A DNA stretch of 64,000 nt, taken from contig RSEF01000001.1 of NCBI GenBank assembly GCA_003993805.1, positions 209,210,029 to 209,274,028 on the forward strand, read 5' to 3'. This DNA comes from Himantopus leucocephalus (Eukaryota; Chordata; Aves; Charadriiformes; Recurvirostridae). Of the stretch, positions 13,101-28,100 are shown piece by piece; position 1 is the stretch's first letter, and each line of letters starts with the position of its first letter. The position numbers were made by a program, and so were the translations under genes. The notes under the pieces were generated by a model, which worked only from the letters and a program-made list of their open reading frames with translations, had not been told where the DNA came from and ran no database searches.

Positions 13101-16100
13101 AGGTGGACCTTTGCTGTCACTGGTCTCTTTGGGGAAAACAAAATAAACTGGGCAGTCACAGACACACCTTTCTTCAAAGCAAAAGAAGTACCTAGAGAAG
13201 TTTGTATGTTCCAGAATATTCAAGAACTTTTAAATCAAAAAGACATGATGGGCTTAAACCTGTGACTATGAACAAAACTTCATCTAAGATACATTGGTTT
13301 TTTCTTTTGGCTTTTTTACTTTTGATGTAGCACCTACACACATGAAAAAGGACACAGCGCACAGAAACTGGGGATTGTGCTGGGGATCCACATTGATGCT
13401 GCTCATGAAAAGAGGTGGAAGGATGGTTGGGGTGTCATGACGTTAGGTGGAACTAGATCTCCACTGTGCAGCTGGCGTATCCCCAAAGGATCATGATCAG
13501 AAAGACTCTGACCTGATGCACTCAGGAGAATCCATGCATTCACCCAGAGCGAACCTTCACGTACTGCTAGTATGAGAGAGATGGAGGAGCTGGGAGCAAA
13601 GTTATGACCTTCTCATTCTTTTCTGGATATGAGAAGGACACAGCAATCTTCAGAAAGCAACTGAAGATTCAGAGCAACTCCTTCAAAGCATATGAGATTA
13701 TTTCTTGGATCTGTACCTTGCACAGCCACAGAAGACTTGCTAGGAATACAGATCCATAGCATGCGGTGGAAAGAAGGTATTCTTTCTATCAATGACTTTC
13801 TACAAATGCTACTTTTCTTATTCTTAAGAACTTATGGATGGTAATAAAAATGAGATCTTAGTTCCACTTTATCACAAAACAGTCAGATAATGTCTTTCTA
13901 CCTTTTCATAATGCTCTATCAGAATTTCAACGACGATATTCTGAAACTTAATGTTCATCATAGCAGCCACGGTTTCTTCTTGGGCTCTCATCAGAGTTGG
14001 TCCAAAGATAACACCAAGGTTGGATACAGTCATTAGATTTTGCTGACTGTGTAATGATACCCTTTAAATGAACACAAACAATATGCAATTAAATAGTTGT
14101 GCTAAACTACAATTCCAACAGGCAAAACCCTGTTAAGACTATCTCTTTAACAAGATCACAAGTTCATGCCTCCCCTTTAAAAACATTTTTTAAACTTTCC
14201 CTTTTACTAGAGTCAAAATGCAGTGTAGTACAACTACTGTATTTCCATTAAGGCTCCCATCCTGCAATAACTTAATGGATAATGAGCATCTCTTCCTAAA
14301 GTAAGTATTTAAGTTCCTGACATAATTGACAGGGAAAAGCAACTATCTTTGAAGATCTCCACAGAGAGTTCCAGACCATCTACAGTTCAGGAGTCTTAGG
14401 GTAGGTACCTATCTCTCTCCAGTGATTATACAGGAACTTAAATACTTGATGTTGGATTGACTGAAAATGCTCTGATATAATGGAGGCCAACCATATACCT
14501 TAGCTTTCATGTAAAGGAAAGAAACTTAGTTACTGAAAACACAGGATCAATGGGGTCAGTGAAATCATTGTTTCTGTGGTATAGGTAACACTAGGTGATC
14601 ATAATGGCATCTTCTGGCTTTAAAATGTATTAACCTATTACTTCTGTATATTCTGTTATTGCTTCCTGTACCTTTTCTGTCATTTTTCTTCATAATGTAA
14701 AATTTAGAAACTTAGTTTTTCCAATAATTTATCAGATAGTAAAATTAAAACCATAAATCAGTAATCCTCAATGCCCCTTTTCTCTCCTCACAAATAAGAT
14801 TTGCCAAATAAAAAACGTATCATCATAAATCCTTCGAAATAACTGCCAGTGATTCCCCAGTCACAGCCGCCCTGTTGCCTCATGTCTGAGAAATATCACG
14901 CCAAGTAAAGATTTGGTAATTGCCTTAATGTTTAATTTTACTGAATCTGCTACCAAATAGAATCAGTTATCGAGGCACTTGTTCACAGTTTCCTCTTCCT
15001 TTTCAGTGCTACCTGCTACCATTGTCAGGCTGAGCATTTTTAGCCATCTTCTACATAATAAAAATAACCCTTGTACCCCTTAAAATTAAGAAACATTAAC
15101 ATCTATGTAATACTGAAAGACTACCAGGTAGGAGCAAACTCTATCTTCTGGTTTTCTCTGACAGCCTTCATTAATCAAGTTTATTGAGACATCTGCTACA
15201 TTTTCCTTCCAATAATATTCTCAGGTAGCTTCATTTGTTCTTAAAATGTTATACAAACAATAGCAAAATGATCTGATGTCAGAATTTGGTAGCAAATAAC
15301 ACAAATACTATCCCCTTATGAAGGTTAAAAAAGGCAGTGACAAAAAGACTGTGAGATTTTCCCCAAGGCTACTGGGGGATTTTGTTAGGATCAGGATCAA
15401 GCCCATGCCTGGACTCAGGCATTACCCTTTCTCTCAGTCTCACTGTTGAGTGGGCACTAATGATACACAGAATAAGTAGAATAGTAGAGTTATCTTGGTA
15501 CAGAGATGAGACAGACTGTACAATTACTTCTATAACGAAGTAATATTCCCCTCGTATTTGGAACAGGAATGTTTCAGCACCCCATTTACATCGAGAAGCA
15601 GGAGAAATATGGGAAAGGGGTTTGTATTGGAGATAATATGATTATAAAGTGCAGGAAAATAAATACCTATCTTCTTACATGTTTTCTATGTTGCTTCATT
15701 GAGTTACGCCAAAAAAGCTTTCCAAAATTTTACTTCAGACAGACACAGTGGCAGAGATCGCTATTGGGAAGCTGTATCATGAAAATTACTACCTCGTTAA
15801 AGCACATTTTCAGCCAATTATCTTAATCTAATTTTCTCTGTAACAGATCTTATGTTTGGTTTAGGTGACTAAGGGGTGTTTGGGAAGTCCACTAGTATTT
15901 TAATGAAAATGGAATTTTGAATTACTCAGCTCTAGGTTTTTTAGAAAAACCTAAAAAAAAACCCAAACCCCTTTGCAATGTTACTCTGCTTTGTGCTGCA
16001 CAGTAACTGTTAAGGACTCTTATGCAAACATTATAGTCTTATAGCATAGACAGAAAGTAGTGTTTGTCCTGTGTTTGGGTTTCCTTGGTTACAAATTTGG

Positions 16101-19100
16101 TAGCTTGGTTAATAAAAAGAACAGTGAATTTAATATCATTGTAACCAGAAAGGACTTTCTATAAAGCATTTCAAAGGCTCAATTTCTTGCAAAAGAGGAA
16201 AAACCCAGGCCTGTAAATGGATCATTTTGATAACCAATTTCCCCTGAACTAGTCCTACTGTTGCTGGGCTACTGAATACAGGCCAAGGCAATCATGCATT
16301 TCAGGTAGCTGTAAGGCATTCATTAAGGTGCAGTTGCTTTCTCCTCAAAATCTCTTTCTTTGATATATCACCAGTAAATTTTGGAGACCGCCAGACTGCA
16401 GACTCCTGACTATCTACCTTAGAAAGTATGCTGTTATTAAATCATACCAAAGAACAGTTTATTCTTAAAAGTAGACAGGTAATTTGGCTAGGAAGGTTTA
16501 AAAACAAAAAACTGAGTTACCTATCGGAAAATAACACCAAACTTCCCATGTTTGCCTAGCTGGTGACTGAGTATATACTCATACCGTATCACCTCTCTGC
16601 CGGGTGCTTTTCAGGATTTGCTGGTTTTGTTTGGTTTTAGTATGATCTACGTCCCACAACATCTAGATCATATTTAATTTTGCACAGTGACACAAAAGTC
16701 AAGGTAGGCAGAGATATAAAGACCTTAAGACCTACACCAAGAAAAAATAATATTATGCTTGTTTTATAAGCCATAGTTAAAAGTATAGATAGTATTTTCA
16801 CCTAGACACAAAAGCATACATAAAGGAACCGAATAGCTAAAAGAAATACAGGGAAAGGATGCACATTTTGAAATTGGATTTTAAACAAAAGAATGAAGAA
16901 ACAGGAGGTTGATTTTTTTTTCATATTTTCCCATTTACATAAAATTAGGCACTTTATCTGCCGTTTGTTCCTTGAACAATCTCCACACAGTGGTAGGAAA
17001 AAAATGAGGAAGGAAGATAACTAATAAACTCAAGAGACTAATTTTGAATTCAGTCTCATCAGAATTACTAGCATAAACAACAGCTGGCAAATCATATGAG
17101 ACATTACAAGGGGTGAATTGAACGTTGGAAAGAAAAGAACTGAAAGTTTTCAGTATAAAACCTTAAAGTCAAATTTATCAGGAATGAGAATTGCATCAAA
17201 GATGTGATAGGCAAGAGTTAAGGAGAACAATTAAAGAAGGGAATACTGCAGGCATGCTTTTCTTTGGAAATGCATCTGAGGACATATTGAGAATAAAGAA
17301 GCCAGGAAAAGAGGTCAAGAAAGAAATGCTTGCCTGTAACTAACTCTGCCTAGAAATAAGTCAGTTCCCATATATATATATATATTTCTAATTTTGGGGC
17401 TTCCAGTCAAGCAACTTTTACAAAATCATTAATCCCTTATTTAATGTTTTAACTTTTTAGAGGTTTAGAAAGCAGTAGATATTATATTTTTTCGCTAATC
17501 AAACAACTCTCTCAGTAAGGAAACTTACAAACTTGCTTTCACCTGGTTCTCTGGGTTACCCCATGGTCTAATGAGATGCAAGGTCTGTCTAATTGGTTTT
17601 TGCAATGGAAGCATTCACAGCAGCTCCCTATCACGGTAGCTCTCCAGGGGCTAATGACGTAAAGGGCTAAAAATAATTTATTAGGGCTAAATAATTTCCT
17701 ATCAAAGAAATTTTCAAAGTCCTCATGTCTATAAGAGGAAGTAAAACTGCATTAGGCTCCACTGTAGACAGCTTACTGCAGAGGCTGCGGCTCAAGCTGT
17801 GATCAAAAAAAGCAAAATAGCTGGGATGTAATGAACGGAATGTAAACAATATGAACTCCTCCCTTATGTTTTCTACATGTCTCGATCATGTGGGCCTTAT
17901 CTGAACAACTGCTGTTTCAGCATTCACATTCCCAGATCATTGACAAATGTACTAAAAAGTATACAGCATCCTAAATCAGAAAGAATAATACGTATTAAAG
18001 AGTATTCAGCAAATACCAGTGAAAACCGACCAAAGATTTAGTAAAACTTACATGAATAACGTTTGATACAGGAACGGGATAAATTATAATGCAATAATGG
18101 AATGTAATCATAGCTAGAGACATAGAGAGACATAAGAGAATAAAAATGTCTTTTTTGTCTAACAGCACGTGCTAAGTGTAGTTCAGTGACAGAAGGTCAT
18201 CAGTTCAAGGAAATGCAAAATCTTTTCCATCTGACATTTAATTAATACTCAGGGAAGCTGATGAAACAAGGAAGATTCAAAAGTGGGTTTGGACTTTTAT
18301 TTAGATACTAAAAATGTAAGTAATAATACTTCAAATTAATGTTTTCAAATGATACTATACTTCACAGCTGTTAGAGAGAAAACTAAGATCAAACATGAAG
18401 GCCAAGTATTATCACATTAGTCTGCTCTCCATTTCTGAAACAATGTGGGATCTTAAGTCAGATTCAAAACAGCGTTTTCTATCCATCTTAGCATAGTTTC
18501 AGATGTTTCTTAGATTTAATTAATGCCAATTCCTGTAGTAAGTAGGAACGTGAATGAAAACGTTGAGTGGGTTTATTTTAAAAACATAGTTGGTCATCTT
18601 GGTGACTCTTTATGGTGTTATTTTTATTTTGTTTCTATGGTGAGTATTCTTCAGCTACATTGAGAACAGCATTTCAGAAATTAAATGTAATTTCAAGTGG
18701 CATTGTTTCAACACAGGAAGTGTCTTAAGCAACACTTACAAATTTAAGGCAGAAATAATCACATCTTACAATAATACCAAAGAGAAAAATCAAAAATGAT
18801 TACTTGACCAAGTGCTTGATAAGGATGTCCAGCATCTCTCTGTTCTTCTCTGGTAACTTATGCACAAGCGCATGCACTGCCTCAACTCTGTAGTTCTGAT
18901 CATCTGACTCTATTAAACAAAAAACAAGTGTTGTTGATAAATTAAAATGTTTGCTAAAATGTGACTACAAACGGCAATAATGCCTGCATGCAAATACACG
19001 CAGGTATTACAAGAAGCCAAACACAAATAGCTTTTAAAATGATGAGAACAATTTGATTATATTTATTACAACATTCTGAAATCTGTATTTCAAGTAACTC

Positions 19101-22100
19101 GCCAAAAGCAGTTTACCACCAATACTGGAACCAATGAAATCTGTGGCAATTTTGACCTGGTGTGCCACTTCAGTGAAATCCAAGATTTTACCTCTTGATA
19201 TTTAAAACATCAAAAATTCTTGAGTGTCTTTTATTCTTCTCAAGGCAAGAGGATATGGGGAAATAACTTCAAATTCTAAACTGGAGTCGTCTGAAAAACA
19301 ATCTTACTATCTATCTAATTAGTATAAAAGAATTATCAGCCCATATAAAACACACAAACATATAATTCAAGGTTCAAAATTTCACACAGAAGGCTGTCAC
19401 ACAGAACCTCTAAGAGATCAGAACAAACCACCAAACAGCTTCATCTAGTGTGACTTCTCTGTTTTGAGGGCTTTCATGTGGCACCGTGCTGTACATACAG
19501 TGACATGGAAGAACTCAGATCCATGGCTGGATCACTGAATAATAGACCCAGGAGAAAAACAAGGATAGTAACTGAGGAGATCAAAGGTTAGAAACAATAT
19601 TGCTTTCATGAAAGTGTATTTATTACTTTACTTACTAACAGCAACAATGAAATCTTTGTGCAGCTTGAAAGTCATAAGTGGTTCTGAAAGACACCTGGTT
19701 GTAAAAAAAAATATTAAAAATAAAATTTAAAAAAACGCATTACTCAAAGTCTTTTTAAGTTTTATGGGTATGATTATGTGAGCTCTCAACATCTGCATAA
19801 TGTATATTGTATGTTGTAGGAAACCCAAGCCCGTGATGACTGATTGCAAGTAGTATACAACTCAATCATGTACATAGTCTGAAAATCTGAGTTGAATCTG
19901 GTGTCACTGTTTAAGTTAATAAGGGAAATACTACTGGCACTGACTGCTTTCTGGCTTTCATAATGTAGAACGAGAATACATACAGCTGCAGAACATGGTA
20001 CAGTGGGCTGCAGAAGCAATCTTTTGCCCAAGAAAGGCAAAACAGGATGAAATTTGGGACTGAAATTCTGATTTGAGAGATCCTAGAAGTCACGCTCTGA
20101 AAGGCAGACTGTGAATTGACTTACAGACACAAACACACAGCTACTGCTAGCTCATGTTCTAATTTCAGAAATACAGTATCTACAATGATTTGTTCTTCTA
20201 AAGATGTCTCACAAATTTCTTCAATCAAGGACTGTCTTGTCAATGAAGCCTATGTGAGCATTCCACTACAAATCCTAGGCATATTTTCCAGAGTGAATAG
20301 GGATTTCTGATGCTGCCCTTTGTTAGGTGACTGGTTTAGGAAATCTAGATTTTTTAGAAGACACAGAACATCCACCATGCGGATTTGATGCTTCTTATTA
20401 TGCTTCTTTTGAATGTCGCATATTGAGATCCAAAAAGACTTAACTCAGAATTGCCATGATTCTTGAAAGTTCTGTCTCCTATTAGCAAAAATTTTGAGAG
20501 AAAATGATAGTGTGGGGGGAATGTTGTGTTTGTGAAGACACCGACAGCATAGGATAAAAACCTATGCTTTTGCAGAGACATTTATTTTGCTCCAACAATG
20601 ATGCCATGAAACCTCATGGTACACATCTTAGGGGATTCAGAAAAGAAAGACTAAGTACAACATGCTTTGTGGCTAACATAAATTTTTAAAAATAGAAACA
20701 TTAAATTCTGCCAAATTTAGGGCTATATAAGGCATGACTATCTTAATAAGGCAGAAAGTGCATGACAAGTTTTCAATTTATTATTACACATAATCACAGG
20801 GATATTAGGCAAGATAATAATATACTCAATTATTACCATGCTACTGGATACAAGAAATGTAATATGATCTAAATAAGCAAAAGATTAATGGGCTGGAAAA
20901 GGAATAATGAGATTTGTGTAGCATCATACTTACCTGAGGTAGTTTTTTAGTCCGCTTGTTATTGTTTTATTGTCCCAAAGTTCCATATCAATATCCATAT
21001 CAGGAGGAGATTTAGGGGCTGGTAGAAATTTGAATTATGATTGTGTTATAGTTTGACTAACACACTAACTAGAAAAGCAGCAAAACAGGAGCTAACAGAT
21101 TAGTCATTTAGCTCATGTGATTACTTATTAGCCAGATTAACTACCAATCTGATAAATTTGAATCTTTTAATCTCTGCTGAAGTATTAATAGAAATTAATT
21201 TCACGCTCATATTTAGTACCTGGAAACATTAACTATATGCACTGTACCGAAGTGTAAAGTAAGCCCAAGTCAACAGAGAATTACTAAAGTATTTGGCTTA
21301 GACATTCAAACACAGGCATCAGAGAGCCAAAAGTGAAAGACTAGAACAACTGTCTATTAAACTGAGCTATGCTGTGCTACAGAACTAAGCTTTGGAACAC
21401 TTCTGAAATATGCCAAATAGATACCAATAAACAGAACTTTATAGAACTAAAAGAAGAAATGCATTTTATCCGTAATTTGCTCATGTATATCAATGATTAC
21501 ATGCAGAAATTGAATACTAACGCACACCAGAAACTAGTTAGACTAATCACTTACTTTAAGACTGCAAACTCAATTTAGCGGCAGTAAGTGCACATGCAAA
21601 GTTGTAAATATTATAACACACTCTTCTGAGCACAGCAGTTAAGGCAAAAGGGACCACAGCGCACACACTGCACACTGACAAAGGTTCACTTCAGATACTT
21701 ACAAAATATGGTATTCATCAGTTTTTGCACCTTGGAGTTTACACCACCTATTCTGTACAGCCCCAGGATTGTAATCCCTACATTGGGAAAACAAGCACAA
21801 TGAAAATAATGAAAATACGGTTATTTCAATATACGCTGATGCATCCTTCGTGTATGTTTTCAAAACATCCAAATGTATTTATGGAAAATTGTACAATTAC
21901 ATTCTGGAATACTGCTTTGCCCTACTGAATTCTCTTCAGGGATATTAACAAATGCATTCCACTGAATCCACACCACACTACACTCATCATAATTTCACAT
22001 TAACAGAACCCTTTCACATAGAAATCAACCATATTAGCAAACAATCAGGAGATGGCTGGGAAAAGTGAAAAATAAGACCCAAAAGCAGCCTTAAAACACA

Positions 22101-25100
22101 TTACATGTCAACAAGTTTATCTTAGCTAGACTTCAGTGGAATTACTATGCGTCTATATTTGCTTAGGCCATCATCCCTTCCAATTAAGATTTGATGGACA
22201 TTTATAGGAGAAATGATTGTACCCAAAATAAAAACATAGACTGTATATTGTTGCAACACTGATGCTGAGAATTTACACGTTGTGTATGGATCCCGATCCA
22301 AACGGAGACAGTCAAGTCCCAGTTTACCCATAAGTTTCAATTGTTGGATTTTTTTTAAATAGCATAGATACTAATAACAACTAATGTTTAAAGTATGACA
22401 TTCACAACACAGTATTTCAGTATTCCAGTAATGATAATTTTATTGTTTTTACCTGCCTTTTAAAATCAGCAGGATTTAAAAGTATTCCCTTCCCCCCCAC
22501 CTCAAGTCTTACCATTTAAAAATTGTCTACTTTTCCTTTGAAAACAACATTCCAAAGTCAGATCTCACTTAGACAACCTAGGTGTTTTGTTTGGAAACCT
22601 TCCCCTGGCCGCTGGCCCTCCCGCCCCCCAAAAAGAAAGCTCTGGGTCAGTAGTGATTCAAAAGCTACATAACATTGTTACCTGAGAACCTGAATTCAGT
22701 TTGCGCTCAGTGTCGCACAGAGAGACCACAGAGCTTTTGGATTAGAAGAGAGTTGCACACTGACAGTTCATTGCATGGACAGGAACAGGTTACCTCTTTT
22801 TACGGAAGACAATAGAGCCATACCTCTTCATTTGGAAGGGGATAATTAAAAACTTGCTGTGAGTTGCAAGATATCACCTCCTCATACAGTGATTATTATT
22901 TTCTTTTTGTACGTTACCACTACCAAAAATAAGTTTCCAAACGTTTAAAAAAATGGATAAAACATGTGCAAAATGAGTGAATAAAATGATAGGAGTTATG
23001 CTCTGCAAAAAAAGATGTTCCACCAAAGACTATTCATGCCACATTTTGGTCTTCAGGTTTCACACCAGAAACCAAAGTTGGGAGCTGAGGCTCCCTACAG
23101 TTCTACCATGAGAAAGCACAAATCGGTACACACAAATTAAAGAGTAAAGATGTGTGCAACTGCGTATTAAACTGACTAAACAACATGAAATTACAGAAAA
23201 AGTTTAAAAAAGCCACTTAAATGATGTTATGAACTACTGTTGGAACTTGTGGCAACAGTTTGAAGTGTAAAGCACACAGATAAAATGTGAAAAGTACAAA
23301 CCAAATGATGGACACACTCCAAAGTACAGTTGTAAAACATATAGCATTAATCAAAGTCATATTTGAGAAAAAATACTCATAATAATCTGATACATAATTT
23401 GTGATTTAATACACACCTCTTGTTTCTACAGCATGAATACATTTCCTCACAAAGTTGAAACCTGCTTCATTTAAAAACACTATAAAAAGAAGAAAAAAGG
23501 TAATTATTTTCTAACTTATCAATACACAAAATCTCCATGTTTAGCTACATTCACACGTTAGGCAAGGACTGACACGCATCTATCCACGAGATTATGATAC
23601 TTATTCTGTAATAGTATTCTTGTAGATATATCTTTACCAGTCAAAATCCAACTTTCTAATCATTAGTGTATCATTAGGAGCAGAATATTCTACTGTCTTT
23701 CTCAGAAATCAGTAGCCCCTGTAAACATACAGCTGAAAGCTTGTTGCTTTAAAAGCAGATTCCTGTACTCCCTTCCCTCTGCTGAGGAAAATGCTTTTAA
23801 GAGTTCAGGACCTACATTATGAACAGAATATATTTGTTGGTTTTAATACAACAACATTCTTCATTGCACATGCACATAACCGCTCATAAAATGGTAACAG
23901 ACGAACACAATCTTTGTTATTGACTTTAATGAGTAAATTTATTTCAAGTGAATGTACATCTCTTTAATTTTTGTATTTCAGTGATCACTGTTCTAACTAG
24001 CTAAATAAAGAAGATCTTAAAGCAGTGTATTTTCACCATTAAACACCATCATATAAAAAACAGAGGTGGTGGCTTAAATTTTAGATTTCCAGAGTCTCAA
24101 ATATATCTCCTGTGAAGATGTATATCCATATCTGACACATCGCTCTCTCTGAGCTACATACATCCACACATATATTTAAATTATTTTTATGTATTTGTAT
24201 TCATATAATATTACGTTAATAACATATACACATGAATATGTTAATACAATTATGCACATAAATCTCATACTATTTTTAAGTATATTCATTTTATTATTCA
24301 GTGTGTGTGTAATAGGTGCATCTACACCTAAACCCAAACAGATTTGATCCATATAGGCATATTATTTCAACACACTGTCACGTATTTACATTTAGGTATA
24401 CAGACTACTGATAGAAACTTTTTACAGGTTTCTTAAATATATTGTAGCTTTGGAGCCAATCAAATTTTCTTCTAATTTATGTTTGATTGTAATACAAAAG
24501 CTGAAGGCTTTCTCAGTGTTTACATAATTTTGGATGTGCTTTCGTGTAACCCAGTCATGTAATGCAACAGTTATTTCATAGCAATAGATGAAAATGTAAA
24601 ACAATTAATCTCTGTCACACACACACATATTCAGAAACCAGGACATTACAGAAATCTGTCAATATTTGGTAACACTACGTAAATAGAGAGCTTACTTTCT
24701 TCCTTCTTGCTAATAATGGCTGGCAGTGTGTAGATCTGTAAAAAAAAAAACCCAACCGTAACATGTCAATGTTTGTGCTTTAATTTCTTTATTGCCAGGT
24801 TTGTTGGTAGTTCTTAAGCTAGCTGCAACATGCTGTGGATTAGCCTGCTGCTAGGGGAAAGCCAACCTTGCCTTTCACCTTCTCTTGACGTTTACCCCAC
24901 AGCACTCACCCAGGTTAACAGCCCTGTGCTAGGATCTGAGCAGGTGGAGAGGGCAACAACCCACTGTTTTGGTTGTGTTTGCAGTTTTACACAGCTGATC
25001 TTCTGGGAGAGAAGGCAGTGGGCCAGCGACATGTGTCCCAGAAACCTGGTCAGGCCGGCCTTGGGATTCCAGATTGACTAGGGATTTAACAGCATTAAAT

Positions 25101-28100
25101 TTATAGGCACCTAAAATGTGTTAGAAGTCAGATTCGCAGACTCCAAATGGGTTAAATTTCAATACAACTACCGATCTAATTTCTGTACTGTTTCAATCAA
25201 GCTCGAAGCTTGTAAAAACACTCATCAATCTCATAAAAACGATCAACCATTTTTTTCCCCTTGGATACAGGTCTGGCATCACCCTCATTCAGTGACTATT
25301 TTAAAAGCAGATTAATAGTGGGAAGAAATCTCAGGCAAGCCTGTCTCTTAGTAGCTTTCATCACATTTTTGTGCCCTCTGCAGTGTCTTTCAAGATGGTG
25401 CTGATAGTTTACCCCATGATGCTGCCCAAAAGATGGTTTGTTTGTCTTTACCAGTATGGAAACTACCACTTGACAAATGTTATCTGAACCATGAATCCTA
25501 TCAAACAACATGCTATCATATTACTTAAACATTAAATATACTAACATAAAATAATAATACAGAAATAAAGGCTTAAATTCACTAATAGTTCTGCTTTTCT
25601 ACTTCATACTAATCTTCACTGTATATTTGCGATGTCCGACAAAGAACAGAACTCTATTTGCCTGTACTGTAACAGAGCATCCGAAAAGCATGCTAGCTTC
25701 TTCCTTTAATATGTGTGCCACAAAACTGTAAAAAGAAAATAAAATCAAAAAATATCCTTACAGGTTCCTTTCCATCCATAGCTTCGAGCCAAAGTTTTCG
25801 GTTGGATTCTGAAAAAGCTTGCAGTGTGATGATTCCCGGTCTGTCAAAAACATACACATACATTGAAGTTACTAATTGCTTTTCCTCAAACAGTATCCAA
25901 AGTCAGAATCCAAATCCATATTGACATGAAGTGAATACATAAAAGACATAGAGAAGTATAAGAAAGTTGATGGCTTCTGAAATAATACAGTAACTTTGAG
26001 CCAGATTTAAAAACAAGTCTGTTTTTTAAAAGTTCGGTACTGCAATATGTAATTTTAGATGCCTAGCCCTAAGTGCTACAACCCTCTAATAGGTATTAGG
26101 CACGTCCATATTGCAAGAGGAGTTGTACACCTGCAAACAGGATCCAGTACAACCCACTATTTTTCAGTGGCGAGATGTTTAGGGTGGAAAACTTAAGGGG
26201 AAGATACATCAGCTCCATTTGACTAAATACATCTATGCCTGAGCTGGTTATCTACATTCCTTTCGTAGCAAACGAAGAGACGAGAGTAATTTTAATCTAA
26301 AAGTCATCATATCCCAAAACAGACATCCAAAGTCAGTCAAAAGTAATGTGCCCTAAAATGGTTGCCTATAAAGTGCACTTTGAGACAGTATCTTAAATAT
26401 GGAGATGTAAAGCCAATTGAGCTGAGTTCTGTCACGGCAGAGGAATTTTCTATTTGAGAGGATTCAAAAAAAATAGTTCTTTCTGCTGGCTGTGCTCTAA
26501 CCGCTATGATAGAAGTTAAAAAGCGGCATATCCTCTCTGTTGATGAAGCTTTGACACTGCATAGATAGAGTCACGGGAACCAGAAAAGGCACGAGGGAAC
26601 CAATTTTGATTTTTGTCCCAGAAATAATTATATGAACAGATGTGTAAATACAAAGAATTAGTCTCTATTTGTGATCACAGGCAAATGAGTTCTTTAAGAA
26701 ATGCTTTGAAAGTAATTCACTGATTTTCCAACATAGAATGCGTATAAGACAGTCCATTTTAAAAAGTCCTGCTCCCGTACCAGTGTAGGTTGTCTCTGCT
26801 TAAAACTTTCAGCAAACTGTCCAAAACTGTGATTTTTCTATGGCAGGTTCACAAATAAAGGATACTATAGTTTTTATCAGGTATTCGTCTTACAGCAGAA
26901 AAATAAATAATCAACCCCCCCCCCCCATCCTTTCCCACCTCCTCCAAAAGACTCAAATTGTCACCTAGTACTTAAAAAGCATGCAAGAAAGCTTCTGGAC
27001 AATATAAAATATCAAAATGTGCGTTCACACACATATACTGAAACACTGAAGGAGGCGCCAGCTCTGCTCTTACACGTAAAAATGCCAAGCTGAGTATTGT
27101 GTTTGCTATCTACCATCACAAGTGTAAATAGATACAGTCAATCCAGACTGAGACGTGTAATTGTTTCTCTATTTTCTTAAAGTCTAAGTTTATTTCTGTT
27201 TTAATATTCCATCTTGCTACCTACCCACAGATTCTTACCTAGGATTTTTTCTCTCAAAAACATTTTTAGAAATAGAAACTGATTTTTTTTTCTATTGTGA
27301 CTACTGCTTAATATTTCAGTTGAAAATTTGCATTTATACTTATAGTCTGTTGGTCAGCATGTACAGAAAGAACAGAAATTTCTGAGTGTAATTTTACTCC
27401 AAGCTTAGAGATACCTGATTTTCACTCTGGGTTTGATTTAATTTGTTTGCCAAGTTTACAGTCATTGTACAGCATGTTTTAACACTCAAATATCTAACAC
27501 TATAATCCCTAAATATTAGTGTCCTCAAAACAAACGAACGAAAAAGCCAAAACCAACTCCAATATATTTTAAACTAACTTCCTCTCTAGTTACTGAAATA
27601 GTTAGTAATTTCTCAGAAATTAAAATTACACTCAAGGTGAAACACACTTTTTGATGTTACCTTTTTATGTAGCTTTAGTGGAAATAAGATGGTGTAACCT
27701 CTAGAACAGTTTTTACAAGTCTGAGCTGAATGTAGGTATGAAAAACACCTAAGTATATTTTAAATTAATTATGTCAATTAGAAGGGCTCACGGTGTGTGT
27801 TCTCTGTTAGTTGTTCACAAAGGGTTTTTTCAGTTAACGTGGTTCTTTCATGAAATGAGATGTGCACATCAGTCTGCATGGTTTTCCAATGTTTTAATAA
27901 AATAATATTTCATATAATATTTCATACAAAGTTGCATATAATTGGCTCTGTGGGATAAGGCGTTTGGCAACAGAAGTTACCCATAAAATCTTGCAACAGA
28001 ATTTTGAAGACTGATGTAGCTGCACATTTTTAAAAAGAGGTCTTTCATGATGAAAGGCCATACCCTCATGTTGCTAAGGAAACTTATCTTTCATTCATGT

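Noticed and set aside
13041..13265. 74-codon plus-strand frame that looks protein-like ([14 protein letters not shown])
   Set aside because: No family recognised, stops soon after, no second frame in support; not enough for a pseudogene call.
22122..22340. 72-codon minus-strand frame between RhoGAP exons
   Set aside because: No homology recognised, and the flanking exons already join in phase without it.
24830..25081. GC-richer 83-codon plus-strand frame
   Set aside because: Antisense to the gene, no domain, no transcript signals.
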